Below are positions 10,990-22,403 of a DNA stretch of 64,000 bases, in pieces (the first letter of the stretch is position 1; each line of letters starts with the position of its first letter). Source of the stretch: Dugong dugon (Eukaryota > Chordata > Mammalia > Sirenia > Dugongidae); the NCBI GenBank assembly GCA_030035585.1, contig CM057472.1, positions 92,501,601 through 92,565,600 of the forward strand, in the 5' to 3' direction. The position numbers were made by a program, and so were the translations under genes. The notes beneath the pieces are model-generated. The model was given only the letters and a program-made list of their open reading frames with translations, made no database searches and was not told where the DNA came from.

Positions 10990-12845
10990 ATTCAGTAAGC
11001 CAATCTCATTATATCCACACCAGAAGGAAAACCACCAACAGTTTCAGAATTTTTACAGCATTTTCTTAGATTTTAATATAATTTACAATAATAGCAAGGA
11101 AGATTTAGATAATTAAATTATACTTAATTTCTTCTCTCCTGGGTTCTCTGTCTGGTCTCCAAAATTATTTAAAACAATGTCTACACACAGATCCAGTATG
11201 AAGTCATTTTTGTGACTTTCAAGAGAATCAAGACTCAAAATGCACTTATTTCACTGATATCTGCATTGATAAAGCACAGAGTTTATTTCTTTATAAAATA
11301 AAATGTCACTTTGAATTACTTTTCACAAAATGTTTATGATTTAAGCATATCTTGTTTCAGTCATATAATTCTAGTACTTTGATAGAAACAGTATCTCTGA
11401 CAACTACCTCCTCCTATGCTGACTCAGGCAACTAAATATGTGATTTTCATTTATGTTCAGGTGTTCTTAAGAGTTATCTTCATTCGTAAAAATCATTCAA
11501 AAAACAACAGCGACAAATAAAGATAACCACTTTTCTGATATAATTCAGCTATTAAACTCCCAAAAGCAAATGACTAAACCAGTTTATTTCTCAGAGAGTC
11601 CCTTCCAATAAATTGGTAATGACACCTTTTAAGCTAGCTATTGTAATATATCATAAATTCTGATGTGTAGCTCTATCGGGTTAAAACTGATTCGAACAAG
11701 TTTAGGAGACTTCGATGACTTGTTAAGAGAATATCCAACAGCACAACTATCTATCACAAGGTACACACTTCACCCAGCTCTCTTCTCCCCTCCCTTCCCA
11801 CTTCTCTCAGTTCCAAATACAAATATATAATCAGCTCTCTTAAACTATGTTTACCATAAATAAACAAACAAAAAACAATCATATGGGTAAAATTATAGTC
11901 ATATAAAAATAAATCAAATTATTTAAAGTCTTCAGTGGATAGAGAATTTACTTAAAACAGTTTGATTGGGTCTCCAGTTTAGATCTAGGGTAAATATTAC
12001 AATGACATGTATCTGAAGCTATTATATAATTTGGGAGGATAACAAAGATCTCAAAGAATTGTTTTACTGATAAACAAATCAAACAACAATTGCTTGTTCT
12101 GTGATTTAACAGGGAAAAAAATAAAGTTATGGAATAATCAGTCATTATAATTATTGCAGATCTACTGGGAATGATACAACATGCATATCTGAAAAGTGAT
12201 TTCATGTAACATTAATAACACCACCATATTCTTAAACATTGCCCCATTCAACAAAATAATCAAGTACATACAATATGTCAGGCATTTATTAATTCATTCA
12301 TTAAATGCATACATACTGAGTGAGTACAATGCGGTAGACAATACTTCCTGCTGGGAAAACATAGATGTTTGCTTACAGAGTTGAGAAGTGGCAGAAAGAA
12401 CATATGATTACACAAGAAATGATAGTGAAATCTAAAGTATGCCATGATAAGAGTATGCCCTTGCAGCATGGGACTGTAATGGTGGCTCTTCACACAGTGA
12501 TAAGATCAGGGAAGGGCATCCATGGTAAGAAGACTCTTATTCTGGAAGGTGAAGAACATGTAAGATCAATCCAGTAAAAGGGGAAAAGGACATGTTTCCT
12601 AGAGACAGAATATAGTAATTTAAAATTTGCAGAAATTGGAAGATCTTTTTTAACTAAATTGTCTTGAGAGTTTTTCACATAATAGGAACATTATGCGTAT
12701 ATCTTCAATGAATTAAATGAAATGGTCAAGATCTTACACCCAACAATCAGGAGGACCAGACTGCTACCCCACATTCTTTCTCTTCATGTTTTTCATGCCT
12801 ACCAAATCTTATGATGGAAATTTCTGAAAAACAATAATAGAAAAA
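10990..12845. other. No gene; possible ancient repeat near 12275-12450
   Basis: AT-rich. Around 12275-12370 'aattcattcattaaatgcat' and 'tactgagtgagtac' recall the MIR/L2-associated 'attcattcaacaaatattta...gagcac' motif. Several 60-85-codon frames have no recognisable domain. Confidence 0.4.
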
Positions 12846-12848
12846 AGG

Positions 12849-13051
12849 ATAAGAACGTCCAGAGGAAAAGAGTAGAGGAATCTGGTGTGAAAAGAATTAT
12901 ATCACACGCGCAGTGAGAGAAAATAAAGCATCTCATATTTCCAGGACAGTGAAACCTGGAAATATGAGATGCTTTATTTTCTCTCACTGCGCGTGTGATA
13001 TAATTCTTTTCATACCAGATTCCTCTACTCTTTTCCTCTGGACGTTCTTAT
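12849..13051. repeat. Near-perfect palindrome, 97-bp arms, 9-bp spacer
   Basis: The left arm 12849-12945 pairs with the right arm 12955-13051. The spacer is 12946-12954 (acagtgaaa). Position p pairs with 25900-p, and 96 of the 97 pairs are Watson-Crick. The only exception is G12887 with T13013, which would be a G-U wobble in RNA. Pairing stops sharply at both outer ends. The two arms produce identical reading-frame starts (MRENKASHISR) on opposite strands, a consequence of the symmetry and not evidence of a gene. TA can be placed at both outer edges (TA-AGAACGTCC and GGACGTTCT-TA), so a Tc1/mariner-type MITE is possible. An inverted duplication by template switching is the alternative. Confidence 0.95.
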
Positions 13052-13054
13052 TAA

Positions 13055-13645
13055 TTGTCATTGTGCTAGAGACAGTGTTCCCAAATGAATTCTCTGAAAG
13101 AAGGTGGAACTGGCATTATAAAAGATTTTTGACCTGTAAGTTAAGAAATAGCGATCTGGAAATAAGTCAGCAAGAATAAAAACACAAAGTTATACTGGCA
13201 TTCCCTCTCCCTAACCGTCCTAATGACTTAAATTTGTCTAATCTCTTTGACAACTGGTAATTGTAATAATGTGTGAAAATATTTTAGTCAACTGTCACCA
13301 CTAAATTCTTCTCAGTCAACTTTTCAAGTGTCAAAGATTATTCTCTCAAGTTTTCAGGGGAAAATTCTGTTTCTCCTCTCTAAATTTGCATTTATTTAAT
13401 TGTCAAATGTGGGTGGTAGTCTAACATTATATAATAATGTATGCTCATATGTAAGACTTTGCCTGGAATAGAATTTGCTTTCCTTTTTTTTTTTTTGATG
13501 CCATACACATGAATAGTCTAAAAGGTATTATCACTGTTTCCCTGACCCAAGGGCTAAATAGTACTTTTAATAAGTTCTATCACTATATCATCACATCTGT
13601 CTTCTTCTTTTTTTCTTTAGAGAACTTTTCCTTATTGGACATTAT
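13055..13645. other. No feature recognised
   Basis: AT-rich, with a T run near 13484-13496. Nothing is supported. Confidence 0.45.
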
Positions 13646-13649
13646 TATT

Positions 13650-13762
13650 ATGTATTTACCACTAGTCTTCCAATTAAAATGCAAACTCCTTGAGGGGTAG
13701 TCATTTTGCCTCTTTTCATTATCTTCTATGTGATCAATAAATACTTGTTGGATGAATAAAGG
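13650..13762 (+). repeat. L2 LINE 3' end (ancient)
   Basis: 'aaactccttgaggggtagtc' followed by 'atcaataaatacttgttgga' and 'tgaataaa' is the L2 3'-terminal pattern. Confidence 0.7.
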
Positions 13763-14147
13763 AAAGCCTGAATTCCTCCATTAATCTACATTAATCCAAT
13801 TTTTGTCACTATTACATTAACTGTGATCTAAGGTGAGATTTTATGATATCAGGATTGAAAGTGAATTTGGGCTTGTATAGTCAAAACTCACTTCTGCTAG
13901 ATGACAATTCAACATCAGGATCTTCAGGTAATATCCGCACTCCTCCAGTCCTCATTCCTAATTCAAGTATTGTGCAGACAGTGATTGGACACTGTCAGGC
14001 ACAGTGTGGAGAGCTTAATTATATTTATTGCTTTTAGACACACTTAGTGTGGGTTGGTAAATAGTTCCACTCAATGGTATTAACGTCCCTGGTGGTTTTC
14101 AGGGGACCATTGAGGATCCTTGTTTATCATTGACTGGGAGTACATAT

Positions 14148-14318
14148 TGGAAACACTGGTGGCATAGCAGTTAAGAGCTATGGCTGCTAACCAAAAGGTT
14201 GGCAGTTCGAATCCACCAGGCACTTCTTGGAAACCATATGGGCAGTTCTACTCTGTCCTATAGGGTCACTATGAGTCAGAATCAACCTGACGGCAACAAG
14301 TTTAACTGGTTTTGGGGA
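14148..14318 (+). repeat. AfroSINE, short subtype
   Basis: The tRNA head is 'ctggtggcatagcagttaag' and the B box is 'gttcgaatcc'. The body 'cagttctactctgtcctata' is followed by a tail of 'cggcaacaagtttaactggt'. It lacks the long-subtype central segment. Confidence 0.92.
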
Positions 14319-14414
14319 GTATATATTATACAGGTGAGTATGCTACATGTGATTAAGAAATGTTGCTTGAATATGTGAGCCTTGGCTATTTTGTGATCAT
14401 CTAATTATGAAGAC

Positions 14415-14675
14415 ATAACAATAAGAGCTATCAATTACTGAGGACTGATTTTGTGTCGGGTACCAGAATAAGTGTTTTGTCATGGATTATATAATTTCAT
14501 GCTCAAGCAACTCTACTAGGGTGGAAATACTGTTATCCTCATTTGTAAACTAAGACAATTCTTTTGAGAAGGTAAGCAAATACCCAAGACTATGATTTAG
14601 CAAGTATTAGCCCCAGGATTCTCACCCAGGCAAGAACTGCTACTCTCAACCACTGTGCAACGCTGCTCCTCCGAA
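14415..14675 (-). repeat. MIR SINE (ancient)
   Basis: Reverse MIR. 'aaatactgttatcctcattt' corresponds to the usual 'ctattattatccccatttta', and 'ctcaaccactgtgcaacgct' is the complement of the tRNA-derived head. Confidence 0.7.
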
Positions 14676-15139
14676 AGCAAGGCATTGGAATTTAATGAGG
14701 CTTCTCAAAAAGTCAATCTGCTATGAAATGTCCAAATAAAATGTATATATAAAGTACCCAGTACAAAGTCTGATAATAACATACCACGATAAATATTAGT
14801 TTCTTTCCTTGACAAAAATGCAAGTTTTCCTGTTTGTTTGTTTTTGTTATTTACTTTTATTAAGTGCTATTGCTCAAACCCATACTCTCTTATTTCACTC
14901 TGAGAAAGTGAAGAAAGGGGAAAGAGAAGGGAGTTGACCAATGTGAGTTGGATCTAAAGTAATGCACTTCAGTGGATACAAATGATAAGAGGACAAAGGG
15001 GAAGTCTGATACTCTAAGATACCTTGACCGTATGCAGCTTAGTGGAAATCAATGATTCCATAATTTGCTTATGTTTATTTATTTACTTTTACATTAAAAA
15101 CTGATTATAGAGAAAGGATAAACAATGCAATGCTTTCTT

Positions 15140-15482
15140 TCTATACACTACTAGTTGGAGTATATATTGATAAAAATACTTTGTAAAACTATTTGGCAGT
15201 ATCTAGTAAAATTAAACATAAACATAACCTTTGATGCAGAAAGTTCATTCTTAAGTACATAGTAAACAATAATGGGTACGTATAGTCAACCCAAGACACA
15301 TATAAGAAAGTTCTTAGCACCAGTTAATAATAACCCCAAAATGGATACAAATCAAATCAATGCTCACTATCGATAGAATAGAAGAACAAAATCTTGTGAT
15401 TTTTATCTACAATGGAATAGTATATAGCAATGAAAATAAGTCAGTCACTTTACCCACAACAATATAGATGACTCTCATGAGA
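15140..15482 (+). repeat. Old L1M fragment, upstream part
   Basis: Diverged forward L1 near the ORF2/3'UTR border: 'aaaactatttggcagtatct', then 'acaatggaatagtatatagc' and 'aatgaaaataag', matching the mammalian L1M pattern. It continues after the SINE at 15697-15935. Confidence 0.75.
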
Positions 15483-15696
15483 GTGGAGTCTCTGGGTGAC
15501 TCAAACAGTTAAGCTGTCAGCTACTAAAGAAAAGGTTGATGGTTCAAATCCACCCAGAGGTATCTCAGAAGAAAGTTTTGGTGATCTACTCCTGAAAGAT
15601 CACAGTCACTGAAGATCTTATGGAGCACATTTCTACTCTGATACACATAGGTTCACCATGAAGTGGAATTGACTCAGCGGCAACGGGTTTGGTTTA
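15483..15696 (+). repeat. AfroSINE, long subtype, inserted in L1M
   Basis: Forward copy with a 'ggttcaaatccacccag' B-box region, the long central segment, and the tail 'gactcagcggcaacgggttt'. It splits the L1M fragment. Confidence 0.85.
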
Positions 15697-15935
15697 CGTG
15701 ACAGTTGATGTCGAGTAAAAGAAACCAAAAGAAACATAGTGAAAAGGTTAGGGAAGGTTTCCATGGTGAGTTTATTTATGTAAAGTACAAAAACAGTCAA
15801 AATTAATCTATGCTGTTAGTCATTAACATAGTGGTTACCCAAGGAAGGTGTAGTAAATGGATGGGACCATGGGGACAGGGTGCTTCTGACATGCTTGCTT
15901 GTCAGAGTGCACTATCTTAACTTTATTAAATTAGG
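15697..15935 (+). repeat. Old L1M fragment, downstream part
   Basis: Continues the L1M 3' region with 'tcgagtaaaagaaaccaaaa', 'gtaaagtacaaaaacagtca' and 'catagtggttaccc'. Confidence 0.65.
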
Positions 15936-15939
15936 AATT

Positions 15940-17000
15940 ACATTTCTAAAAATTCCCTTTCTTTAGGGTTCCAAGTTAGGATTAGACAAAAAGGAAACTT
16001 GAACACAATTTAGGAAAGGTAAGTGGAGCAGTGGCTGTTATCCTTAGGTTATCTCAGTTAGATATGTTGATGAGCAGACACAGTAGTTCCTGCAAATCCT
16101 AGATTTTCTTCTCTCTTATCTATTCTGCATCTAGCTCGTCATTTCAGCTGTTAGACCTAATGACCAACAGAAACCCCAGGCCCACCACCAGATACTTGGT
16201 TGTAGAACACAGGCCATCTCATAAACTGTTTTTAAATAACGTCTCCCTTCAAAATCTTGCTTGGCACAAGAAGGAGTTGAAAATTTTATATTTCCCTGAA
16301 AATGTCAACTTTTCTACCCTCCCCAGTGTCTGACTAGCAACTCTTCCTATGATCCTTTGACTTCTCATTCCAGACCTCACTTTCCCAACTCCTCCACATG
16401 TCTGTGAAGTATAATCTTGTAATAAGAGATTTACTCCCTTATTTCTAATATCAGATCTACTTCTTTGAGTAGAACTTGATTGATACATTGGTGATATTCC
16501 ATTTCTTGATGTGAGTATATGTTACATGGGTGTGTCCACTTCTGGAAATTTCATTAAGCCCTACACTTATGATTTTTGTACTTTTCTGTTTACATTTTAT
16601 AATTTAGTTACATTATTGCTTATAAAACTACTTCTAGGAATTAGAAAAATACTATATATATCATAGCATATATAATTCAGTTTTCTTCATACAATAAATA
16701 TGTAAAACTTATGTATTTTTCCAAGGGAATAACAATGTTTGCCCTTCTATCTAAGGCAGTATTTATTATTTATCAAAAATTCTAAAGTAATAAATTGTTG
16801 TATAGCATAGTCTAAGGTTGTTATCTCAAAGCTGAATAAGTGTTCTTTAAAATGCTACTTATAGATAGTTTCCTTGAATTTGAAAACAGTTATTACCTGG
16901 CAGGGATAAGTGTTTTAAAGTACCATAATCATGATGGTATCAGTCTTGTGTTCAGGTGTTATTAACTGATAATAAGAATTAAGCTGACTAGGAAGTTGAT
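15940..17000. other. No feature recognised
   Basis: No gene, RNA or nameable repeat. A 79-codon minus frame at 16249-16488 has no recognisable features. Confidence 0.45.
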
Positions 17001-17001
17001 A

Positions 17002-17165
17002 GAGCTATGGTGGTGCAGTGGTTAAGAGATAGGCTGCTAACCAAAAGTTTGGCAGATTGAATCCATCAGCTGCTCCTTGGAAACCCTATAAGGCAGTTCT
17101 ACTCTGTCCTATAGGGTAGCTATGAGTTGGAATCGACCTGATGGCAATGATTTGTTTTGGTTTGG
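17002..17165 (+). repeat. AfroSINE, short subtype
   Basis: Head 'ctatggtggtgcagtggtta', body 'ctctgtcctatagggtagct', tail 'gacctgatggcaatgatttg' followed by 'ttttggttt'. Confidence 0.9.
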
Positions 17166-17321
17166 GCAGTTAATACAAATAGAAATCCCATATTCTTTAC
17201 CTAACATTTTACTGAACACCAAGGAAATATAAAGATGAAGAATCAAGATTACATTTTGAATAATAATTATTGATCACAGGGAAAAGACAGAATAGACATC
17301 TATTCCATAAAAAGGTAGTAG

Positions 17322-17765
17322 GCTGAATAATGGCCACCAAAGTTATCCAGGTCCTAATCTCTGTAGTCTGTGAATGTTATACAGTAAAATGGATTTAGTA
17401 GATGTGATTCAATTAAGATTCTTGAGATGGGGATATTTTTCTGGATTATCTTGGTGGGACCTAAATTCAATCACAACTGTCCTGTATAAGAGGGATACAG
17501 AAGAAGATTTGACAGAGAGAAAAGGAAGAAGGTGATATGAAGAAGTAGCATTAGAAAACGTGATGTGATGTAGGACCATGAAAATATGAAGACAGCCTCT
17601 AGAAGCTGGAAAGGCAAGGAAATGGATTTTCCTCTAGACCCTCCAGAGGGAGCGTAGCCCAGCTAAATCCTTGATTCCAGCAGAGTGAAACCCATTTTGG
17701 ACTTCTGGTCTCCAGAACTGTAAAAAAAATTAGTTTCTGTTGTTTTAAACTACTCACCTAAGCCA
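17322..17765 (+). repeat. MLT1-type LTR (ERVL-MaLR), old
   Basis: Ancient forward LTR: 'taggctgaataatggccacc', 'gtgggacctaaattcaatca', 'ctggtctccagaactgtaaa', 'tttctgttgttttaaactac'. It is much more diverged than the lineage-specific LTRs in the window. Confidence 0.8.
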
Positions 17766-17769
17766 GTAC

Positions 17770-18635
17770 ATGCATGGAAAAAAAAAAAATGAAAAAAAGA
17801 TGTAAGAATGTTTTGTATTTTTCTCATTTAAAGAGAAGTGAAATTCAAGAACTTCTACGTAGAATTAGAGGTCTCAGTCTTGATTATATTTCCCACATAA
17901 GACTCCAGGCTGCCTTCATAATGGCAATGAATAAAACATATACAATTTAATTAAGTCATAAATACAGGTGAGGTAACACTTGGTATAGTAACTTCTCATG
18001 GGAAAGGTCTAGAGTGAAGTTTGTTAATTATTTGAATCACTGACCAAGAATGAATCAATGTTAGAAATATCTTAAGGTGATCTGTACTCATGTATTATAA
18101 ATATGCATGTAAGTATCCATTCGTCTATCCACTCTTTCACCCATCTGTCTTTCTATCTGTCTGTCTATCTGCCTATCTATCTAATTATTTATCTATACAC
18201 ACACAACAAACAGTTTTGAGCATGTGCACCCTAGTTTAGAGGTGGTACTATAAGGCACCTGTTTTGTTTCTAAAGTTGTTCGCATTATTAGGTGACTGCT
18301 ATACATCATTTTACACATTTCTGATGGCATTCAACTAATAGCAGACAACACTATTCTCTAGAAAATTCCCACTTTTCTACTCTGTCATTAAGAACTTCCT
18401 CCCTGGACATCTGCTGTGATCTAAGTTTTTCTACTTTCTGGCTTTCTTTTACTTTTTTTGGGTACCTGACAAAGTCTTCATTTGCTTTTTCTGATTCACA
18501 TGGAGCCGTTGGTAAGACTCTCACTTGGGCTCACTCTCTGAATTATGGACTCAGGCTACTCTGATCAAATACTGTAGTTTCGACTTGGCCTATATGCAGT
18601 AAGAGTAAACTCAGTAGGACTGTGTTGCACAAATC
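17770..18635. other. Spacer with degenerate (CTAT)n tract
   Basis: A (CTAT)/(CTGT)-rich microsatellite occupies about 18118-18196. The rest holds nothing recognised. Confidence 0.6.
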
Positions 18636-18639
18636 TTGC

Positions 18640-19190
18640 ACATTCCAAGGAAGGGCTAACTTCATGACAGGAACTAAACTCTTGGAATGTTCTGTCTGAT
18701 ATGTTTATTTTTGCATGCCTGAAGCCTTGAGAGACACATATCATTTGGTCCATATAGTTTATATGAATAATGTTATTTATGATGAACATCTTCTTTCCCT
18801 CTAGTGGTCTGGTGCTTTAGTAACTGAGGCTATGACAGTTTAGTAACACAGGAATTTATGCATATATGAAAGACTTCCATTAAAAATCTTGGACAACCAA
18901 GGCTCAGGGAGGCTACCATGGTTGGTAACATTCTGCACATGTTGCCACACATCACTGCTGAAGGAACTTGAGTGTATCTTGGGTGACTCCATTGGGAGGG
19001 GATACTTGGAAGATTGTGTCTAATTTCCTCTAGACTTTGCCCCATGAGCCTTTTCCCTTTGCTGATTTTACTCTGTATCATTTTGGTGCAATAAACCTTA
19101 ATCTTGAGTGTAACAATTTCTGAGTTCCCTGAGTCCTTCTAGTGAATCAGCGAGTCAAGGGTAGTCTTGAGGATACCAACACAGACTATT
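18640..19190 (+). repeat. ERVL-like LTR (LTR33/LTR16 type), start uncertain
   Basis: The 3' half shows the pattern of ERVL solo LTRs: 'cctttgctgattttactctg', 'gtgcaataaaccttaatctt' (AATAAA at about 19090), 'gagtccttctagtgaatcag', 'gagtcaagggtagtcttgag'. The 5' boundary is a guess. No retroviral coding sequence adjoins. Confidence 0.6.
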
Positions 19191-19565
19191 TCCCAGATCT
19201 ATGCCGGAAAAGGTTTCTGTCAAAAAAAAACCCCATGGATAGTGCTACTACTGCATCCTTGCTAATTTCTCTAACAAAAAAATACTGAGCAAAATATAGC
19301 TAAAGCAATCAAAAAAAAAAAAAAATTTTAGCAGAAAGCATTTTTGGTAACCAGAGAAAGAAAACTTGTCATGTATCCTTGCATCTCTCTTAATATCTCT
19401 TGTTGTTTTTACCTCATTATGTGGCCCATAAATGCTAGTACCTATAGTGGATGGACCAACTCTGATATTTTCCTGTAATCTACTTAAGCCTGCATTATAT
19501 TCTTATTTTTATTTCACTTTTTTGCAAAAATTGTCTTAACCTTGTGGTGCAATAGGTCTCTTTAT
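19191..19565. other. Spacer, nothing recognised
   Basis: A-rich runs and AT-rich sequence only. Confidence 0.4.
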
Positions 19566-19726
19566 AGAGCCGATGGCGCAGCGGTTAAGAGCTTTGGCTG
19601 CTAACCAAAAGGTTGGCAGTTCAAATCTACCAGCTGCTCCTTGTAAACCCAAAGCTGCAGTTCTACTCTGTCCTATAGGCTCACTATGAGCCAGGATCCA
19701 CTGGATGGCAAAGGTTTTTTTTTTTC
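19566..19726 (+). repeat. AfroSINE, short subtype
   Basis: Head 'gagccgatggcgcagcggtt', then 'aaccaaaaggttggcagttc', and a T-rich tail after 'ggatggcaaagg'. Confidence 0.92.
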
Positions 19727-19736
19727 TTTAATTTCT

Positions 19737-20284
19737 GTGGCTCTGGGTTTGTAATCCTCCCAGAATGATTGGTTGGTCTACAATTTTGCAAGGGATTCGT
19801 TGGCTTACTATCTGCATAAGCAGCTTGCAAGGATCTGTCAGTTTATCCACCCTGTAGTTGACCTTTACCCTGATTTGCTGGGGAGCCTTGCCAAGTAGTT
19901 GACCTTTACCCTGATTGGTTAGAGGGACCACCTTATAATTGACATAGCTAGCATATAAAAACAGGGGATTAGAGGACACAGCTATTCTGATCAAGAGGAG
20001 ATCTGCTTGAGCCTCACCCTGAGAGAAACATGCTTCAGCGGGGGGCTTTTCTGAAGCTGCCAGGGTTGAAAAGGGGAGAGACATACTCTGCTTTGGGATC
20101 TTCCCATACCTCACCCATATATCTTTACCCTGAGTTGTATCCTGAGTTTCCTGATGTTTACCCTGAGTTGCATCCCAAATTGTATCCTATTACTTCTGCA
20201 TTGTGACCTTAATAAACCACATACCTGTGACTATAGTCTGTTTAAGTTCTGTGTGACCATTGCAGTAAATTATCAAACACAGCA
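19737..20284 (+). repeat. Endogenous retrovirus LTR, probable
   Basis: Shows an LTR arrangement: CCAAT-like 'tgattggttag', a TATA-like 'gcatataaaaacagggg' at about 19951-19967, 'ccttaataaaccacatacct' (AATAAA) near 20210, and the ending 'gttctgtgtgaccattgcag' and 'attatcaaac'. The upstream part carries a short tandem repeat: 'agttgacctttaccctgatt' occurs at about 19856 and 19896. A 128-codon minus frame at 19728-20114 overlaps it and is taken as chance. No internal retroviral sequence is seen. Exact ends are uncertain because no target duplication was found. Confidence 0.55.
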
Positions 20285-20688
20285 GAGAAATAGAAAGTGA
20301 AATAATGGAAAAGTAGCAAGGTGGAAGTATATTTGAACTTTGCCTCCTAGGAACCAGCATTATGCTGATTCTCGTTCATGACATTGTCTTTACAGCTTAG
20401 TTCCCTTTTTGTAAAAGAATACAAGTATATAAAGTGTAAACACACTTTGCAAAGCATAGGTAAATATGTGTTAATAGGTACTGTGTGCATAATTGAATGA
20501 GGGCTCCACTGTCAAATTCTCCACTGTGAAACTACTAACGCACTTTCATGATAACTTAGAAACTATAACTTACATGTGATTATCTGTCATTGATCCAGGG
20601 CTTGCACAATTATCAATATGATATTTTTTTTTTAAATTTTGTTTTGTTCCATACTGTTTTAGGAAAAAAATAAATGACATATCTGCAT
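20285..20688. other. Spacer, nothing recognised
   Basis: No gene or nameable repeat seen. Confidence 0.4.
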
Positions 20689-20689
20689 A

Positions 20690-20891
20690 AAGGAGCTCTG
20701 GTGGCACAATAGTTAAGTGCTTGGCTGCTAACCAAAAGGTTAGCAGATAGAACCCACCCAGCATCTCTGCAGGAGAAAGACCTGGTGACCCATAAAGATT
20801 ACAGCTTCAAAAGCCCTATGGGGCAGTTCTACTCTGTCACATGGTGCCAGTATGAGTCAAAATCAACTCTATGGCACCTAAGAACAACAAA
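20690..20891 (+). repeat. AfroSINE, long subtype with RTE-like tail
   Basis: Head 'ggagctctggtggcacaata'; central 'ggagaaagacctggtgaccc' and 'aagattacag'; tail 'atggcacctaagaacaacaa'. The tail matches the terminus of the RTE elements in this window. Confidence 0.92.
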
Positions 20892-20894
20892 AGG

Positions 20895-21435
20895 GTATCT
20901 TACAACCCAAATTTCTACACAAGTGTAGACCATGGACTGGGAGGCTGAGATTAAATTCAATGAATTTATTAATTCATTTGTACATCAAGGAGTAACTCTA
21001 GACTAAATAAATAATACCTGGTACACAATATTCCAAATTTCTAAATATATGTAGATGCTATTCTGATTATCAAGATACAAAATCATTTACAAGTGTTTCT
21101 AAATGCATTGTAGTGCTTCATTATTAATTAATGAACTCTAAGATAAAAGTTGTTATGTAGATTCCACCTGTTTTTGATGTTATACAGAAGTGATCATACT
21201 AAGGGTATATAATCTGAATAAGGACGTCCTCTTCAATTTTAAATAAAGCTGGAGAAATTTGTTTCCTTTTCTTTGGAAAAACAGCACAATGCATGTCCTG
21301 GAGCCATAATGGGAAAAGGTATCTTCTGTACCACTGATTTTCAAAATCCTTATTTGTAACATGAAGGAAAAAGTCACCAAGAGACTTTCATTATTTTCCT
21401 ACAGTCAAAGACTTAATTATTTGTTGGCTACCAAA
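20895..21435. other. Spacer, nothing recognised
   Basis: AT-rich. A 66-codon minus frame at 21180-21380 has no recognisable features. Confidence 0.4.
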
Positions 21436-21439
21436 CACA

Positions 21440-21870
21440 TATCTGTGGGGATATATGCCATTTAAACATGGCTGCACTATTGACAACTGCAGCCCCCGCA
21501 GGCCTCTATGCTGTATACGACATGTTGGAGACTTGTCAGCGATGAGAAAGAGATTAGGCACGACTTGTTTTCCCAAACCTATTGTCCTGTTACTGATTGG
21601 CTTGTTTACCTGAATTCCTTCTCCCTTGCCTGAAACTTATTGTTACTCACCCAAAGCCCATTGTTCTGTTATTTGCTTCACTGCTTGCTGTATTGACTAA
21701 AAAATAAACTCCTGGGACTGAAGCCGGGGTTCGACTCCTCAGAGTGACCTTCCTGGCCCCACTTCTGTGTAAGAGTTGTGGCATTGGTTATTGTCTCCGC
21801 CGCCCTGACAACCGTCACTGCTGCGACAGATGTGCCCCGTGTGAGGAGCTGCGACACATATCATTCCAAG
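21440..21870 (+). repeat. Possible ERV1-like LTR or LTR part
   Basis: A GC-richer block with an LTR-like order: 'gttactgattggcttgttta' (CCAAT-type), 'gactaaaaaataaactcctg' (AATAAA at about 21700), then 'gttcgactcctcagagtgac'. Its right side is interrupted by the LTR at 21876. No named family can be assigned from memory, so the call rests on layout alone. Confidence 0.4.
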
Positions 21871-21875
21871 GGCAG

Positions 21876-22398
21876 TGTCATGGATTGAATTGTGCCACCC
21901 CAAAATATCGGTCAACTTGCCTAGGCCGTGATTCCCAGCATTGTGTTACTGTCCACCATTTTATCATCTGATGTGATTTTCCTGTGTGTGGTAAATCCTA
22001 TTTCTATGATGTTAATAAGATGGGATTAGAGGCAGTTATGTCAATCAGGCTGGATAAAATCTACAAGATTAGGTTTCATTTTAAGCTAATCTCTTTTGAA
22101 ATATAAAAGAGACAAGTGAGCAGAGAGTCATGGGGATCTCATACCACCAAGAAAGCAGTGCTGGGAGCAGAGTGCATCCTTTGAACTCAGGGTTCCTGCT
22201 CAAAGAAGCTCCTAGACCAGGGGAAGGTTGATGACAAGGACCTTCCTCCAGAGCTAACAGAGAGAGTAAGCCTTCCCCTGGAGCTAACGCCCCAAATTTG
22301 GACTTCTAGACTACTAGACTGTGAGAGAATAAACTTCTGTTTGTTGACGGCATCCACTTATGATATTTCTGTTATAGCAGCACTAGATAACTAAAACA
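21876..22398 (+). repeat. Solo LTR, MaLR/MLT1-like, with 5-bp target duplication
   Basis: Starts 'tgtcatggattgaattgtgc' and ends 'gcactagataactaaaaca'. GGCAG flanks both sides (21871-21875 and 22399-22403), a perfect 5-bp duplication. The poly(A) region is 'gagagaataaacttctgttt'. Without this insertion the sequence to its left would run directly into the hairpin-rich block to its right. Confidence 0.9.
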
Positions 22399-22403
22399 GG
22401 CAG

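Noticed and set aside
12799-13179. Two frames on opposite strands with the same N-terminus
   Set aside because: The identity is produced by the palindrome. There is no protein family match or gene context.
14148-14220. tRNA-like sequence with B box
   Set aside because: It is the tRNA-derived head of an AfroSINE and lacks a complete cloverleaf. The same applies to the other copies.
19728-20114. 128-codon minus-strand frame
   Set aside because: Overlaps a plus-strand LTR-like element with TATA and AATAAA signals. It has no recognisable domain, so it is probably chance.
21744-21971. Cysteine-rich 75-codon plus frame
   Set aside because: Spans an LTR-like block and runs across the target duplication into the inserted LTR at 21876, so it cannot be an original gene.
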